64,000 bases of DNA from Spinacia oleracea (Eukaryota > Streptophyta > Magnoliopsida > Caryophyllales > Amaranthaceae): assembly GCF_020520425.1 (NCBI RefSeq), contig NC_079487.1, forward strand, positions 82,961,141 to 83,025,140. The letters are read 5' to 3'. The notes under the pieces were generated by a model. The model did no database searches. It saw only the letters and a program-made list of their open reading frames with translations, and was not told where the DNA came from. Position numbers and translations under genes: made by a program. The first letter of the stretch is position 1. Every line of letters starts with the position of its first letter. Positions 1 through 11,019 of this stretch are shown one piece after another.

Positions 1-1506
1 TCAAACATGAATTCATAACAACATATATATAAGTTCACATGATTCACATTCAATACACTTCACAAAGTCCTCAAGGGATGGGTGGTCACCCTAGTCTTGT
101 ACGTACCTGGAATACCTAAGTACGGGGGCCACTGTGCGAATCACGACTCACTAGAAATCAAATCAACTCCTATAAACACAAAAGGAGAAACTAAATTATT
201 ATCCATGTTTACTAAATTTCCAGCAACTATTTAAGATTCTAAAACTCTTAGTTTAATTAGAAATCATTCATTAATCATTAATTTAATAGTCTCAAATAAT
301 CAACTCAAGCCCTAACATAAAAACATTGACTTTTTAGCTTTAAAACCATTAAAAACCAACTTTTTAAAGCTTATAAACAATCTGAAAATTTAAGTTGATT
401 CCCATAACTTAATTTGTCATTAAACTATGTGAATCAATCGCTTAATTAATTGAAATCAAAACCCTAATAATAGTTTATCATAAAAGCATGTTTTGACTTC
501 AAAAATCAACACTTTATAAACTTATTAAATCTGAAAATAATAATTTAAATCATCAAAACAAATCTCTTTAATTAAAACACAACTCTAACCCAATACGGTG
601 TTCATAACCGTTCTAATCAATTTAAACAATCCCGATATTTAAAATAATCACAACAATTAAAACAATTTAAAACTGAAAATTAATGTTTTTGAAAACATAA
701 TTTGATTGAAACAATTGATCAACACACACACACACACACAACGATTAATTGTTCGTGTGTGTGTGCGCCGACCAACGCAACACAACAAGCAACAACAACA
801 GCAGCGCACGCAACGCACTGCAAGTAGGGCGCGCGCACACGAAGGGACGAGAGGGGCGACGAGGCTGGGCGCGGGCACAGGCGAGACGCGCACACACAGC
901 AGGGGTGCTGTGCTGCGACGCGACGAGCACGACCACACAGCGTGCAGGCACGATGTGCTACGCTGCGGCTGCGGGACGGGCGAGCTGGGCGAGCACGAGG
1001 CTGGGGCGCGCACGGCTGCCTTGGGCCGCAAGCAAAGACAGACGAAGAAGGGGTGTGGGGCGTGCCGCAAGGAGAGGAAAGAGAGGAGAGAGAGAGAGAG
1101 TTCTGAATTTTTCTTGTGAGGGTTTGATATGAGGTCTATTTATAGTTTTTCTCTCCCATGTGGGCTAGGTTAGGGTAATTTTGAGTTGGGCTTATTACCG
1201 GGCTCATTTAAGTTTACTCCTTGCAAGCTTTGTTCGGCTTGCTCAAGACAAATCGACCGGGCTTTAATTAAATTAAATTCGCTTTCGAAATACGACCCAA
1301 CAAATCCCGATTAAATAAATTCATTGAATTTATTTAATAGAATTCGGTTTTCGTAATTAATTAATAATTAAATTAATTAAAAATAAAAGTGCATGTAATT
1401 CTCATTAAATGGAATTAATTTATAAAAATACTTTATAAATACAACGAAATGCTTTATAAATATAATAAAATATATTTATAATTATAAAAAAATACGAGGT
1501 ATTACA
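1..1506 (-). mobile_element. partial LTR of a retrotransposon (probably Ty3/gypsy)
   Basis: The minus strand starts at 1506 with TGTAATACCTCG, a start typical of many plant gypsy LTRs. It runs through an AT-rich U3-like stretch to a TATA box (1136-1145), then a CT-rich leader and a GC-rich block (about 770-1070). The other LTR end (TG on the plus strand) and any internal region would lie to the left, outside the window, so the element cannot be completed. No gag or pol coding is seen. The open frames in the GC-rich block are low-complexity and are not treated as genes. Assignment to gypsy rests only on the terminal sequence and is an inference. Confidence 0.55.
1136..1145 (-). promoter_or_regulatory. 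LTR TATA box
   Basis: CTATAAATAG on the minus strand, followed about 35 bases later by a CT-rich leader. It is placed as expected between U3 and R of the minus-strand LTR. Confidence 0.6.
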
Positions 1507-1539
1507 ATAATTTAGTTGAAATTTGTTATTCTGTATGTT

Positions 1540-2147
1540 GTTGATGATTTTGTAGAAGAATTTGATGGACATAATGATACTTCCTTACAGCCACCAACTA
1601 TGACCAGTGATGGAAGCTGTGAGTTTGCATGTGGTCACCACTACTTAGCATACTCTTGGAGACGTTAATAACCCTGTTGAGTAAGGATTTCAGTGTATTT
1701 ATTGTCCAATTTCATGCCGTAGTGGGTGATATGTTTCATTGTTTATGATCCATATCCCTTTTTTTTTGTGATAGGTGTCTGAAGCTTCTTGCTTCTCATG
1801 TCCAATGTGGATTCAGGTGTCACAACAAAGAATATCATAGATGAACTTGAAGCAACACAACGTGATTTTATTCGAGCTTCTGTTGGTGTGAGTAGCAAAG
1901 GGAAAGTAGCTGGTGCCAAAGATGCAACACTACTTTTCCAGAAATAACGCAGATGATTCAAAACTTGCTTAGTGGATATCGCGTTATCTGTCTCAGGAGC
2001 AGGCTGCTTTCATCGAGCAACACATTACTCAAAAGCAGCAACAGCTGTTCGGTTCTCGGAATCGTGGGGTCCTTCCTTTTGATTCTCGATTTTGCTACCT
2101 TTTTGTGTCTGGAATGGTTTACCAAGAACTGTGTGCTTGTTTAGTGT
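1540..2147 (+). pseudogene. captured fragments of an unidentified host gene
   Basis: Three exon-like pieces sit close together. 1551-1612 reads FVEEFDGHND in one frame. 1798-1947 is an open piece containing DELEATQRDF, stopped at 1945. 1951-2147 reads SRYLSQEQAAFIEQH but has an in-frame stop just before this and another at its end. The composition is coding-like (amphipathic, Gln-rich), yet the pieces are in different frames with stops and without a start. I do not recognise the parent protein. The position inside a Helitron suggests capture. Confidence 0.4.
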
Positions 2148-3032
2148 AGTTTAGAATCAAGTCTGTAGAGTCAATCAGGAATAGGCGACAGTGGGTGTTT
2201 TTTTTATGCCAAAGAGCGAATTTTACTTGGATTTTCTGGTAAATATTTATGTAAATACATATACAGTGCAATTGAAGACTTGTCAGTGCAAATAAATTTA
2301 GTTTCTCCAACTGTATGATACTATTATGCATAAGCCTTATATCAGGTGAACGAGTACGATAGTAGTCTATGTATACTATTCCGCCTGTTTGTATTACGGT
2401 TCTGGATAGGCTAGCTCTACTGTGTTTTCAGGTGTAGCATTATGGCTGATAATAGGTGTTGTACAGATTGGTGTTGGTCTCTGGTGGCTAGATGAAGAAG
2501 GTTGTCTTCGATTTTAGTGATTGTTGTCTGAATCTGCTTGGTCTTGAACATATTCATTTTCGGTATTTTCCCTTGCTCCTTTTACTGCTACTTTTTGTAT
2601 TGTACATTTTACTTGCATGCTTTTATTGGTTGCTTACATATTTGTTTATTTGCATGTTGTAGCCTTTTGCGGTCTGAATATGCCGAGTTGTTCCTGATGG
2701 AATGCTTATAACAAAGGGTCATTGTATGTTTCATTTGTACGGTTTAAAATGTTCATTATATGTTTAAAAATGGTCATTATCTAAAACAATGTAATTAACG
2801 CCCAAAAACCTTCAAATTGACGTTTTTTCTATCTTGTACTTCCGACTCCCCAATTATGAGTTTTTTCATTAACCCTCATTGATGATAACGAGGCCTAAGT
2901 ATCATTTGTATGCGTATTATTTCCAGGTCTAAGTCAGATCATTAACAATATGTTTTGCATTTGCCATAAAGTTTTTTCCACCAATATTTTGCATAAACCT
3001 ATTTACATAACAGATTTTAATATCTTGGGGGA

Positions 3033-3064
3033 CCGTGCGCGCTAGCGCACGGGCCAACAACTAG
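3033..3064 (+). other. Helitron 3' terminal hairpin and CTAG end
   Basis: CCGTGCGC (3033-3040), loop GCTA, GCGCACGG (3045-3052), spacer GCCAACAA, CTAG, then T at 3065. Stem, spacing and terminal tetranucleotide match the Helitron consensus. Confidence 0.75.
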
Positions 3065-3351
3065 TACTATGAAATACACAAACGGAGCGTAATCGAGCAT
3101 AATAACTACAATTATGCAAATGTGATCCTAAATGCAACTAAAATGAGACGAATGTCTAGAAATACAACCTAAATGCTCCTAAAATACCTTATACAACTAT
3201 TGATTCATCAATTAGTTAAGGGCTGGTTTGGTGACTGTCAGTTTTCAATTTTTAGTTTTTGGGTTTAGTAAGTCATACAATTTAATTTGAATCATGAACT
3301 AAAAATAAACATAAAATTGGCAACAAAAAACCGAAAACTACTTTTTGTGGT

Positions 3352-3473
3352 TTTCATATTGGAAAATTTGTTAAAAATAATCCCACCTTTGGCCCGGTTT
3401 TCTTTAATTAATCCCACCTACAACATATTATTTATTAATCCCACCTTAAGTACCCATTGACTTTTATTGAACC
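3352..3473 (+). repeat. MULE-1 left TIR with target duplication
   Basis: Target duplication TTTCATATT at 3352-3360, then a TIR of 113 bp that differs from the inverted right TIR by one base of length (GGCCCGG against GGCCGG). Near identity of the TIRs suggests a fairly recent insertion. Confidence 0.9.
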
Positions 3474-3716
3474 TAGCAGGTCAAAAACCGGATTTATCCG
3501 GTAAAATGTCCTACGTGGCATATATCCGTTGCAAAATTAATAATTTTTTTTTTTGTTTATCTTTTTAACAGGTTTCTCTTTCTCTTTCCTTCTCATTTTT
3601 TCGCGCTCCTCTGGTTCATTTCTCCACCATTTTTGCATCTTCAAATTCTCTCCTCCACCATTTTTCTCAATTGTTCTGTAATTTTGGGATTTGGAAAAAA
3701 GAGTTCGCCCACTACA

Positions 3717-4451
3717 ATGGCTGGGTTAAACATATTTTCTGTGGGATCTGGTTCTTCATCAAATTCAAAGGGAGGAATTGTACCGTCGTTGATATGTGAG
3801 TGCGGAAATGTAGCTGTTGTGCGTACTGTTAAGCGCGGCCCTAATGTTGGAATGAAGTTTCATGGCTGTCCTTTATGGCCGGTAAGGTCTCTGAATCTCC
3901 TCAATTTTGTTTCCCCTAAAATTGACGAATTTAGGGTAGAGGGTGAGTAAGTCTATGAACTTTGCAATTAGGTGTAATTAGGGTAATTAAGGTACAATTT
4001 TTATAACGAATTTGGGTATAATTGATTTTTGTGGGGTGAATTTGTGTTTAATTGATTTGTTGTGGGTTTGATTGATTTGGGTTTTGTTGATAAAATTCTG
4101 ATGGTTTGGTCGATTATTTTGGTTGTTGTAATCGTATCGTAGGATACGAAGTGTGAATTTTTCAGGTGGATTCTTCCTGATAGCAATGCAGTTGACAACC
4201 TTCAAGTTCATGTTTTGGAAGCTAATACGACTATAGCTGAGATGGAGTATGAGAAAAAGTTGCTGGAGGAAAAGATAAGGAAATTGCAGATTAAAAAGGA
4301 AAATCTAGAGGAAGATGCACATGAAATGAAGAACGAACTTTGCGAAATGCGTATTGAGTTGATGAAGAGTTCAAGGAACGAAAGGAATTGTACAATGGCT
4401 CTGTATTTATCATGGGTGATTTTTGCCCTTGTTGTATTTTGGTTGAAGTAG
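3717..4451 (+). CDS. GRF-type zinc finger, coiled-coil, tail-anchored protein (MULE-1 accessory gene)
   Basis: Two exons, 3717-3881 and 4143-4451, give 157 residues. The intron starts GTAAGG and ends CGTAG; only this acceptor rebuilds the finger. Residues about 30-65 form a GRF zinc finger: CECG, a central Cys in HGCPLWP, then the split motif CEFFRW completed by exon 2. Residues about 75-130 are a charged coiled coil. The last 20 residues are a hydrophobic helix ending VVFWLK, a likely tail anchor. GRF fingers bind nucleic acid in several DNA-repair and RNA-related proteins. The role of this small membrane form is unknown to me. It starts about 240 bp inside the left TIR and converges on the transposase gene. 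A gene of the same plan sits at the same place in MULE-2. The reading frame is intact, unlike the transposase. Confidence 0.75.
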
Positions 4452-4539
4452 ATGACAATAAGTTGATATTTTCCCTTGTTGTATTTTGGTTGAAGTAGAT
4501 GACAATGTTACCATGAATAAAATTATCAAGGTTCGGTTG

Positions 4540-5130
4540 TTGACTTTAAAGTGTGAGTTATTTTGACACATTTGCGTAGTCGTACTTATATAACTAATTT
4601 TATGACAATTAGTTGACTTTAAACGAACGAGCAAGAGTTGACTTTTAACGAGCGAGCAAGAGTTGACTTGAAATGAACGAGCAAGAGTTGACTTGAAACG
4701 AACGAGCAAGAGTTGACTTGAAACGAACGAGAGTGGACTTGAAACGACAATGCTAATATCAAAGTTTGATAGGAGCATAAGATATGAAAAAATGTGCAAT
4801 TTCACTTTAGATGAACATAAGTGGATGTTAGTTGCACCAACATAGGTCCACTAAAATAATTTGCATAAATTGAAGATGATACTAGTGTAAGTTGTGAAAT
4901 ACGCATGAATTAAAGTCACAAATTTTCCATATCATGTTCTGAACTACACAAAAGATGGCATATGACTTGGTTGTTTGCAAAATCTGCTAACATGAAGGCC
5001 ACAGTTAACTACACAAAATACTACCACAGTTGACTTTTAACTACCCAAAAAAATCCCACAGTTGACTTTTAACTACCCCAAAAAGTCCCACAGTTGACTT
5101 TTAAGTAGGCAGAGTTGACTTATAAGTAGC
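4540..5130 (+). repeat. TTGACT-rich spacer between the convergent MULE-1 genes
   Basis: About ten copies of GTTGACT(T) occur here. At 4605-4740 they are in a tandem repeat of roughly 24 bp built on GAGCAAGAGTTGACTTGAAA. At 5020-5120 the unit is CCCACAGTTGACTTTTAA. TTGACC/T is the W-box core bound by WRKY factors. Whether they bind here is inference. Confidence 0.6.
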
Positions 5131-5427
5131 CATTGCTTGTTCTGAACTACACAAAAACATGAAATGACGCTACTGGAGTTGGCTTCTGGAGTTGCTTGCT
5201 GCTGCTACTGTAAGCTTGCTGCTGCTACTGTAAGCTTGGTTCAAGGATGCTACTGTGTTGGTTTATGTCCACTCGAGACTTGGCTCGACTGCGTTCCAAT
5301 ATTGCTTGTCGTCTGTGTCACCAAGTTTGACAACATCAGTAAGCATACATAACATGAAGTCCACTTGTGATTTCAACTACTACACAACATCAGTACTCAG
5401 TAATGCAACTATGTACAAGAGTTGTAC

Positions 5428-8400
5428 CTGTTTTTTAGGCCTCCCTCTCCCCCTGCTTGCACTTGTCATTGCAGTCCCGTCTGAAGCAACAAACATTCCA
5501 ACACCAACAGGAACCTATCATCAGAGGAGTCACACCAAACTTTCCACTAAAATTTATAAAACCAAAAAGCAAAACAATAGGATAGACTTACCTTATTTGG
5601 TATCCTCCCTCCACTATTTCCCCTTCCTCTTCCAGTTGTTCCACCTCGTCCGGTTGTTCCAATTGTTCCACCTCTTCCACCTCTTCCAGTTGTTCCACCT
5701 CTCCCACCTCTTGAACCCCTACCAGATAGAATCATCCTCCCACCTCTACCAAGTTGGCTCGGTTGACATGTAGAAGAGTGTTGTTGATTATTAGTCGATC
5801 GAGTGATTCGGGAAGAAGAAACTTGCGAGGTGGATACGTTTGGTGTAGGTGCTGCTACTGTAGAGGCAGCAGCAGTAGATGGAGCAGTGACAGACGGAGC
5901 ACGAGCGTGAGGGGGTTGACCATCATGTCTTGGTCTACCCCTAGGCCTTTTTGGGGCTGGTTCTGCAACACCAGTTGTGTCCCTGTTAGGACACCTTCGT
6001 TTGTTATGGCCTTTGACTTGACATATGCTGCAAGTCATTTCAATTCCAGTCCTTGACAGGTGACCAGGTTTCTTCGGGTTCTCAAAAGGGTCCTTCACCC
6101 TTTTTGTCCTTGGTCTGCCAGGCCCTATTTTGATGGGAGGGGGATCCAAGTGGTATTCCATCCTTGGCCAATACCTTTCTCCATCAATAGGAGGTATTGA
6201 ACCTGTACACATACACAAACACACAAACGGGAAGAATGTTACGCACACATAACTTTCAGAGCATACACCTACAATTACACACAATGAAACAAGGCATGTA
6301 CCTGCGTATGCAGTTAAGTATTCCTGTCTCCTGTAGCATTGATCAACAAACTCCTCGGCTTCTTTGTTTTGGAAAAAGATGCATGCAATGGCATGACAAC
6401 ATGGGATTCCTAGCATGTCCCACTTTCTGCATGTACATGTCCTTGCTTCCAAGTCCACCACCAACTGATCGAGATAGTAGTTCACATTGAACAACGTGTC
6501 TGTCGAGGGTATGACATCGCAGTTGGCAGCCTTGTCCTTCTCCTTTTCCAGCTTCTATTGGATTCTTGGGCATAGGATAGATGTGGACTTTTCCATTTGC
6601 TGTCTTTTCACCACCAACCTTTGCATCAAATTGTTTCTGATATCTTCTAACATGAAGATCAAATGTTTGGTTCTGGCTTGAATAATATAGCCGTTGAATG
6701 TTTCTGCTATGTTGGAGGTTATTGCATCGGTCTTCATTGATGTATCGAGGAAAGCTCCACAGAATACCTCTGGTCTGTACCCCTTAAAAGCAGTGGCAGC
6801 ATCCTCATTTAACTGAGTTAGTTCGTCCATGACATCATTATAGTCAGCAAGGTTGTAGGCTTTGGCAATCTTCCAGAACAGGAGCTTCATCTCATCACCT
6901 CTGTAAGACTTGTGCCAATGAGCAAAAATATGCCTTGCACAATGTCGATGCTCTGCTTTTGGTAGAACTAATGCCACTGCATTTAATATAGCCTTTGAAG
7001 CAACAAAAACAACCACATATTAGGATAATATTTACAGAATCAGGGATTCAAAACAGAAAACAACGCACCAGGTATTAAAAAAACAGAACACATGTTCAGA
7101 GATTCAACAATGCATCATGTATCCAGATTCGAGTCGGATACTTTGACACGTACCCGAGCCATATTACATGGTTCAAATCATGTGAACTTAGGTCAGTTAT
7201 GATCAACTAAAGAGAATTTAGGTCAAATGTAGTACTTAGGCCTAAATCTTGTGAACTTAGGTTAGTTATGATCAACATTAGTTGAATTTAGGTCAACTGT
7301 AGTTATCTCTGGTCAACTAGGTCAAACTTAGGTCAATTGAAGTCACATTACCTCAATTTGGGTCAAGTAAGGTTAAATTAGTCCTAATTACCTCATTTTG
7401 GTCCAACTTATGCCAATTTGGGTCAACTTAAGTCAATTGAAGTCACATTAGGCCAACTTGAGCACGATCGTTTCAATTTAGGTAATATTAGGCCATTTAA
7501 GTCAATCTAAGTCATATTAGGCCAATTTTGGTCAAAATACATCAAGTAAGGTCAATTTGGGTCAACTTGGGTCATTTAGGTAAACTAAGGTACATTTGGG
7601 TCAAAATATATCATTTTGGGTCAATTTAGGTCAACTTGGGTCATTTTGGGTCAATTTAGGTAAACTAAGGCCAATTTGGGTCAAAATATATCAAGTAAGG
7701 TCAATTTGGGTCAACTTGGGTCATTTTAGGTAAACTAAGGCCAATTTGGGTCAAAATATATCAAGTAAGGTCAATTTGGGTCAACTTGGGTCATTTTGGG
7801 TAAACTAAGGCCAATTTGGGTCAAAATATATCAAGTAAGGTCAATTTGGGTCAACTTGGGTCATTTTGGGTCAAACTATATCAAGTAAGGTCAATTTAGG
7901 TAAACTAAGGTAATATTAGGCCATTTAAGTCAATTTAAGTCACATTTGGCCAACATGAGCACGATCGTTTCAATTTAGGTAATATTAGGCCATTTGTTTC
8001 AATTTAGGTAATATTAAGTCATATTGGGTCAACTTAGGTCATGTTAGGCCAACTTGGGTTAGTATGAGTCAAAGTTAACATAAAATACACAACCTAGCTA
8101 CACACACATACAACAAACATATGTAAATACATACAACTTGTTAAGATGTAGAAAACAAACCTGATGCTCATCTGAAATGATGGCAATTCCCTCTCCTTCG
8201 CCAAGATCGAGGGACCTCTGAAGTAGGAGAAAAAACCACTGCCAAGACAAGTTATTCTCACCCTCTACTACTGCCCAAGCAATAGGGTACATCTGGTCAT
8301 TCCCATCCCTCCCTATAGCACTCATCAACTGCCCACCCAGGAAGGTTTTCAGGAAACAAGCATCGACAGCTATCACCTTCCTGCAACCCAACTTCCAACC

Positions 8401-8770
8401 CTTCTGCAATCCCTCAAAACAGGTATAAAACCTCTGGAAAACAGGAGGGAATGCCTGTTTACTGACATCAGTCACTACCTCCACCATGGTACCAGGGCTC
8501 TTACTTTTTAGTGCTTCCACATACCCCCCAACTTTCTTGTAATGCTCGTGCATCGACCCATGTAACAGCTTGTGCGCGGCATACTTCACCTTATATGCAA
8601 ACTCCTTTTTCACAACAATCTTGAATGCCCTTCTTATAGTCTCCATAATTTCACTAGCTGGCCAATGGGGTCTAGCCTTGAACACCTCGAGAAATTGTTT
8701 TGCCACCCAAGTCGTCTTCAACTGCCGATTTCTTTTCATATTTCTGTGACAGCTATGCTCACCATCTACC
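5428..8770 (-). pseudogene. MULE-1 MURA-like transposase, C-terminal part
   Basis: This is the downstream part of a MuDR-type DDE transposase. Exons on the minus strand are 8770-8161, 6992-6302, a third from about 6200 to 5592, and 5514-5428, with GT-AG introns; further 3' exons below 5428 were not resolved. The first holds the catalytic core: IAVDACFLK with the first Asp, and AIISDEHQ with the second. The next exon carries NIAETFNGY with the Glu and a SWIM zinc finger (CTCRKW ... CCHAI). The third has a CCHC knuckle (CSICQVKGHNKRRC) and Gly/Arg-rich repeats. A TAG at 6555-6557 interrupts the frame after CPRIQ, with homologous sequence continuing in the same frame. The N-terminal part lies at 19217-20616 beyond the copia insertion. 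The gene is dead in this copy. Confidence 0.85.
6993..8160 (-). repeat. transposase intron made of GGTCAA-based tandem repeats
   Basis: The intron (donor at 8160, acceptor at 6993) is almost entirely a degenerate repeat of about 10 bp, GGTCAAYTTG, between 7140 and 8070. In 7581-7910 it becomes a higher-order repeat whose marker TAAACTAAGG recurs at 7661, 7731 and 7801, a period of exactly 70 bp. On the transcribed strand the unit reads TTGACC, a W-box core. Confidence 0.8.
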
Positions 8771-10155
8771 TGTTAGGTTATGATACATATGACATTACAT
8801 AAATCATGCGGAAACAACCATTAACCCAGGACAACATATTATTTACACATAATCATATAGCATAATTTAGATGCATACTCTTTGTTGCGTGCCCTCCCTA
8901 GCTGCGCCCGAACCGAACAAGAACAAGTCTTTTAGGACTCCAAGTGTCGTCCCTCCGTAGATAGTCCACAGCACGTCCGGATCCGCCTTAAGATTGACCA
9001 ACTAGAATCGCCCTTAAGGTACTAGAAAATTTCGGCACTTTTGAGCAAGATGTGTGTTTGATTTTCTCTCAAAAAACTCACTTTTGAATACTTTGAAACT
9101 TGTGTATAAATTATGACCCCTAGGCCTTTATTTATAGAGTTATGGAAAAGGAATCGTAATCCTAGTAGGATGCGAATTAATTGGAATTAGAATCCTACAT
9201 GAATTCTATTTAATTAATTTATCCAATTAGGAATAGAAATTTAATCATACACTGACTCTTGTAGATTCAGGAATCACGCATGAGCACAAACTCACACACA
9301 CACGGCAGCCACAAGGGCTGCCCATGCGCGTGCGAGCAGCAGCCCGCGCAGCACGGCCCACGCAGCCGTGGCCTCTTGGCGCGCGCTGGGCCTGCCTTGC
9401 GGTAGGCCTGGGCGCTGCCTTGGCTGGGCTTGTGGCGCGCATGCTTGCTGGGCGATGGCCCCGGCTTCGTGCTGGGCCTTCGTCCGGCAAGCCTCGTCCG
9501 ATGCTAATTCGTACGATACGCTTCCGATTAAATTTCCATTTCCGGAATCTATTTCCGATACGAACAATATTTAATATTTCCGATTCCGGAATTAATTTCC
9601 GTTTCGAACAAATATTTAATATTTCCGTTTCCGGAATTATTTTTCGATTCCGGTAATATTTCCGATTCTGACAATATTTCCGTTTCCGGCAATATTTCCG
9701 ATTCTGGTAATATTTCCATTTCCAATAATATTTTCCGATACGTACCATGTTTCCGTTTCCGGCAACATCTACGACTTGGATAATATTCATATTTCCGACA
9801 CGATCCATATTTCCGTTTCCGGCAATATCATCGCTTCCGGAGTATTCATTTCTTGCCTGTGACGATCTTAGCTCCCACTGAAACCAAGATCCGTCGGTTC
9901 CGAATATTCATAGATGGAGTATTTAATGCCATTAAATACTTGATCCGTTTACGTACTATTTGTGTGACCCTACGGGTTCAGTCAAGAGTAAGCTGTGGAT
10001 TAATATCATTAATTCCACTTGAACTGAAGCGGCCTCTAGCTAGGCATTCAGCTCACTTGATCTCACTGAATTATTAACTTGTTAATTAATACTGAACCGC
10101 ATTTATTAGACTTAACATAGAATGCATACTTGGACCAAGGGCATTATTTCCTTCA
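8771..10155 (-). repeat. Copia-1 3' LTR
   Basis: 1385 bp, TG...CA ends. It contains a GC-rich block (about 9300-9500) and an array of short units built on ATTTCCGTTTCCGG (about 9520-9850). Its open frames duplicate those of the other LTR and are not genes. Confidence 0.95.
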
Positions 10156-10166
10156 GTCTCCCACTT
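10156..10166 (-). other. Copia-1 polypurine tract
   Basis: AAGTGGGAGAC on the minus strand directly adjoins the 3' LTR, the position used to prime plus-strand synthesis. Confidence 0.75.
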
Positions 10167-11019
10167 GTCCTTAGGGACAAGTGTGCATTTCCTAATTCCT
10201 TTGTCGCTCGATGCTTGCTCTTGAACATAAGGTAAGAGTTGTCATCCTTATTATGTCCAGAGGTGTTTCTCGGTTTCAGAGTTCAACTGATCAAATAAAC
10301 AGATAATCATAGCCTATGATTCATCCGAGCACGGCCATGCATTTCACAGTTTCTAGCTCTCCGAGTGGCCTTGTACAACTTTTAAGCATCTCATCCCGAT
10401 TTATGGGAGGACAATCCCAATCTTGCGATCTTGAGATTAGACTTCGTTTGATAGGTGATTACCTGAGCGTTGCCTTTATAGCCTCCTTTTACGGTGCGAC
10501 GGTTGGTCAACGTCAAAGCAACCAGTTCTCAAACAAGTAATCTCAAATCACTCAGGTATTGAGGATTTAGTGTCTAATAATTTAATGAAATTTACTTATG
10601 ACAGACTTTCATCTCTTACAGTAAAGTTTCATAGGTCTTGTCCGATACTAGTCTTCCCAAAGTAAGTATCTATGCAAATGATTATGACATTGCCATGTCC
10701 ACATAGTTCAAGAAACAGAACTACTAGTCATCTTGCATTCTAATCGTCTAACGTTTTCTATGCGTCCAATTTTATAGAAAACTCCGATTAGGGACCATTT
10801 TCAACCTTTGACATTCAAGTTCACTTGATAGACATTTCTTAGTCACAGGACTGGTCCTGACAGTCTATCTTGAATATATCGTCAAATTGAAGGGACTCAT
10901 CATTTAATAAACCACAAATTAAATGGAAAAATGAATTTCTTTCATTTATTGTGAATGATTAACCAATAATGTTTTACAAAGATTTAAACTCTAAAACTTT
11001 AAAACATTAAACAGAGACA
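10167..11019. other. Copia-1 region between gag-pol and the 3' LTR
   Basis: About 850 bp with no convincing coding. An open frame of 74 codons on the plus strand (10316-10540) has no recognisable domain. This is element sequence downstream of gag-pol. Confidence 0.6.

Larger units (their letters stand above)
1507..3064 (+). mobile_element. Helitron, 3' part (5' end not located)
   Basis: The right end has the Helitron signature: a perfect 8-bp GC-rich hairpin (3033-3052, loop GCTA), 8 bases, then CTAG (3061-3064) followed by T. Helitrons move by rolling-circle replication, insert between A and T and make no target duplication. No Rep/helicase coding is seen, so this copy is non-autonomous. 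It contains degraded coding pieces (1540-2147), as expected of a Helitron that captured host sequence. The 5' TC end was not found; the LTR at 1-1506 may have inserted into the element. Confidence 0.65.

Noticed and set aside
657-1132. Overlapping open frames of 68-137 codons on both strands
   Set aside because: They lie in the GC-rich part of an LTR, are low-complexity (Arg, Ala, Cys, His) and have no domain.
9244-9808. 187-codon frame and others, repeated exactly at 18306-18869
   Set aside because: They are in the two LTRs of Copia-1 and reflect the ATTTCCG repeat and a GC-rich block.
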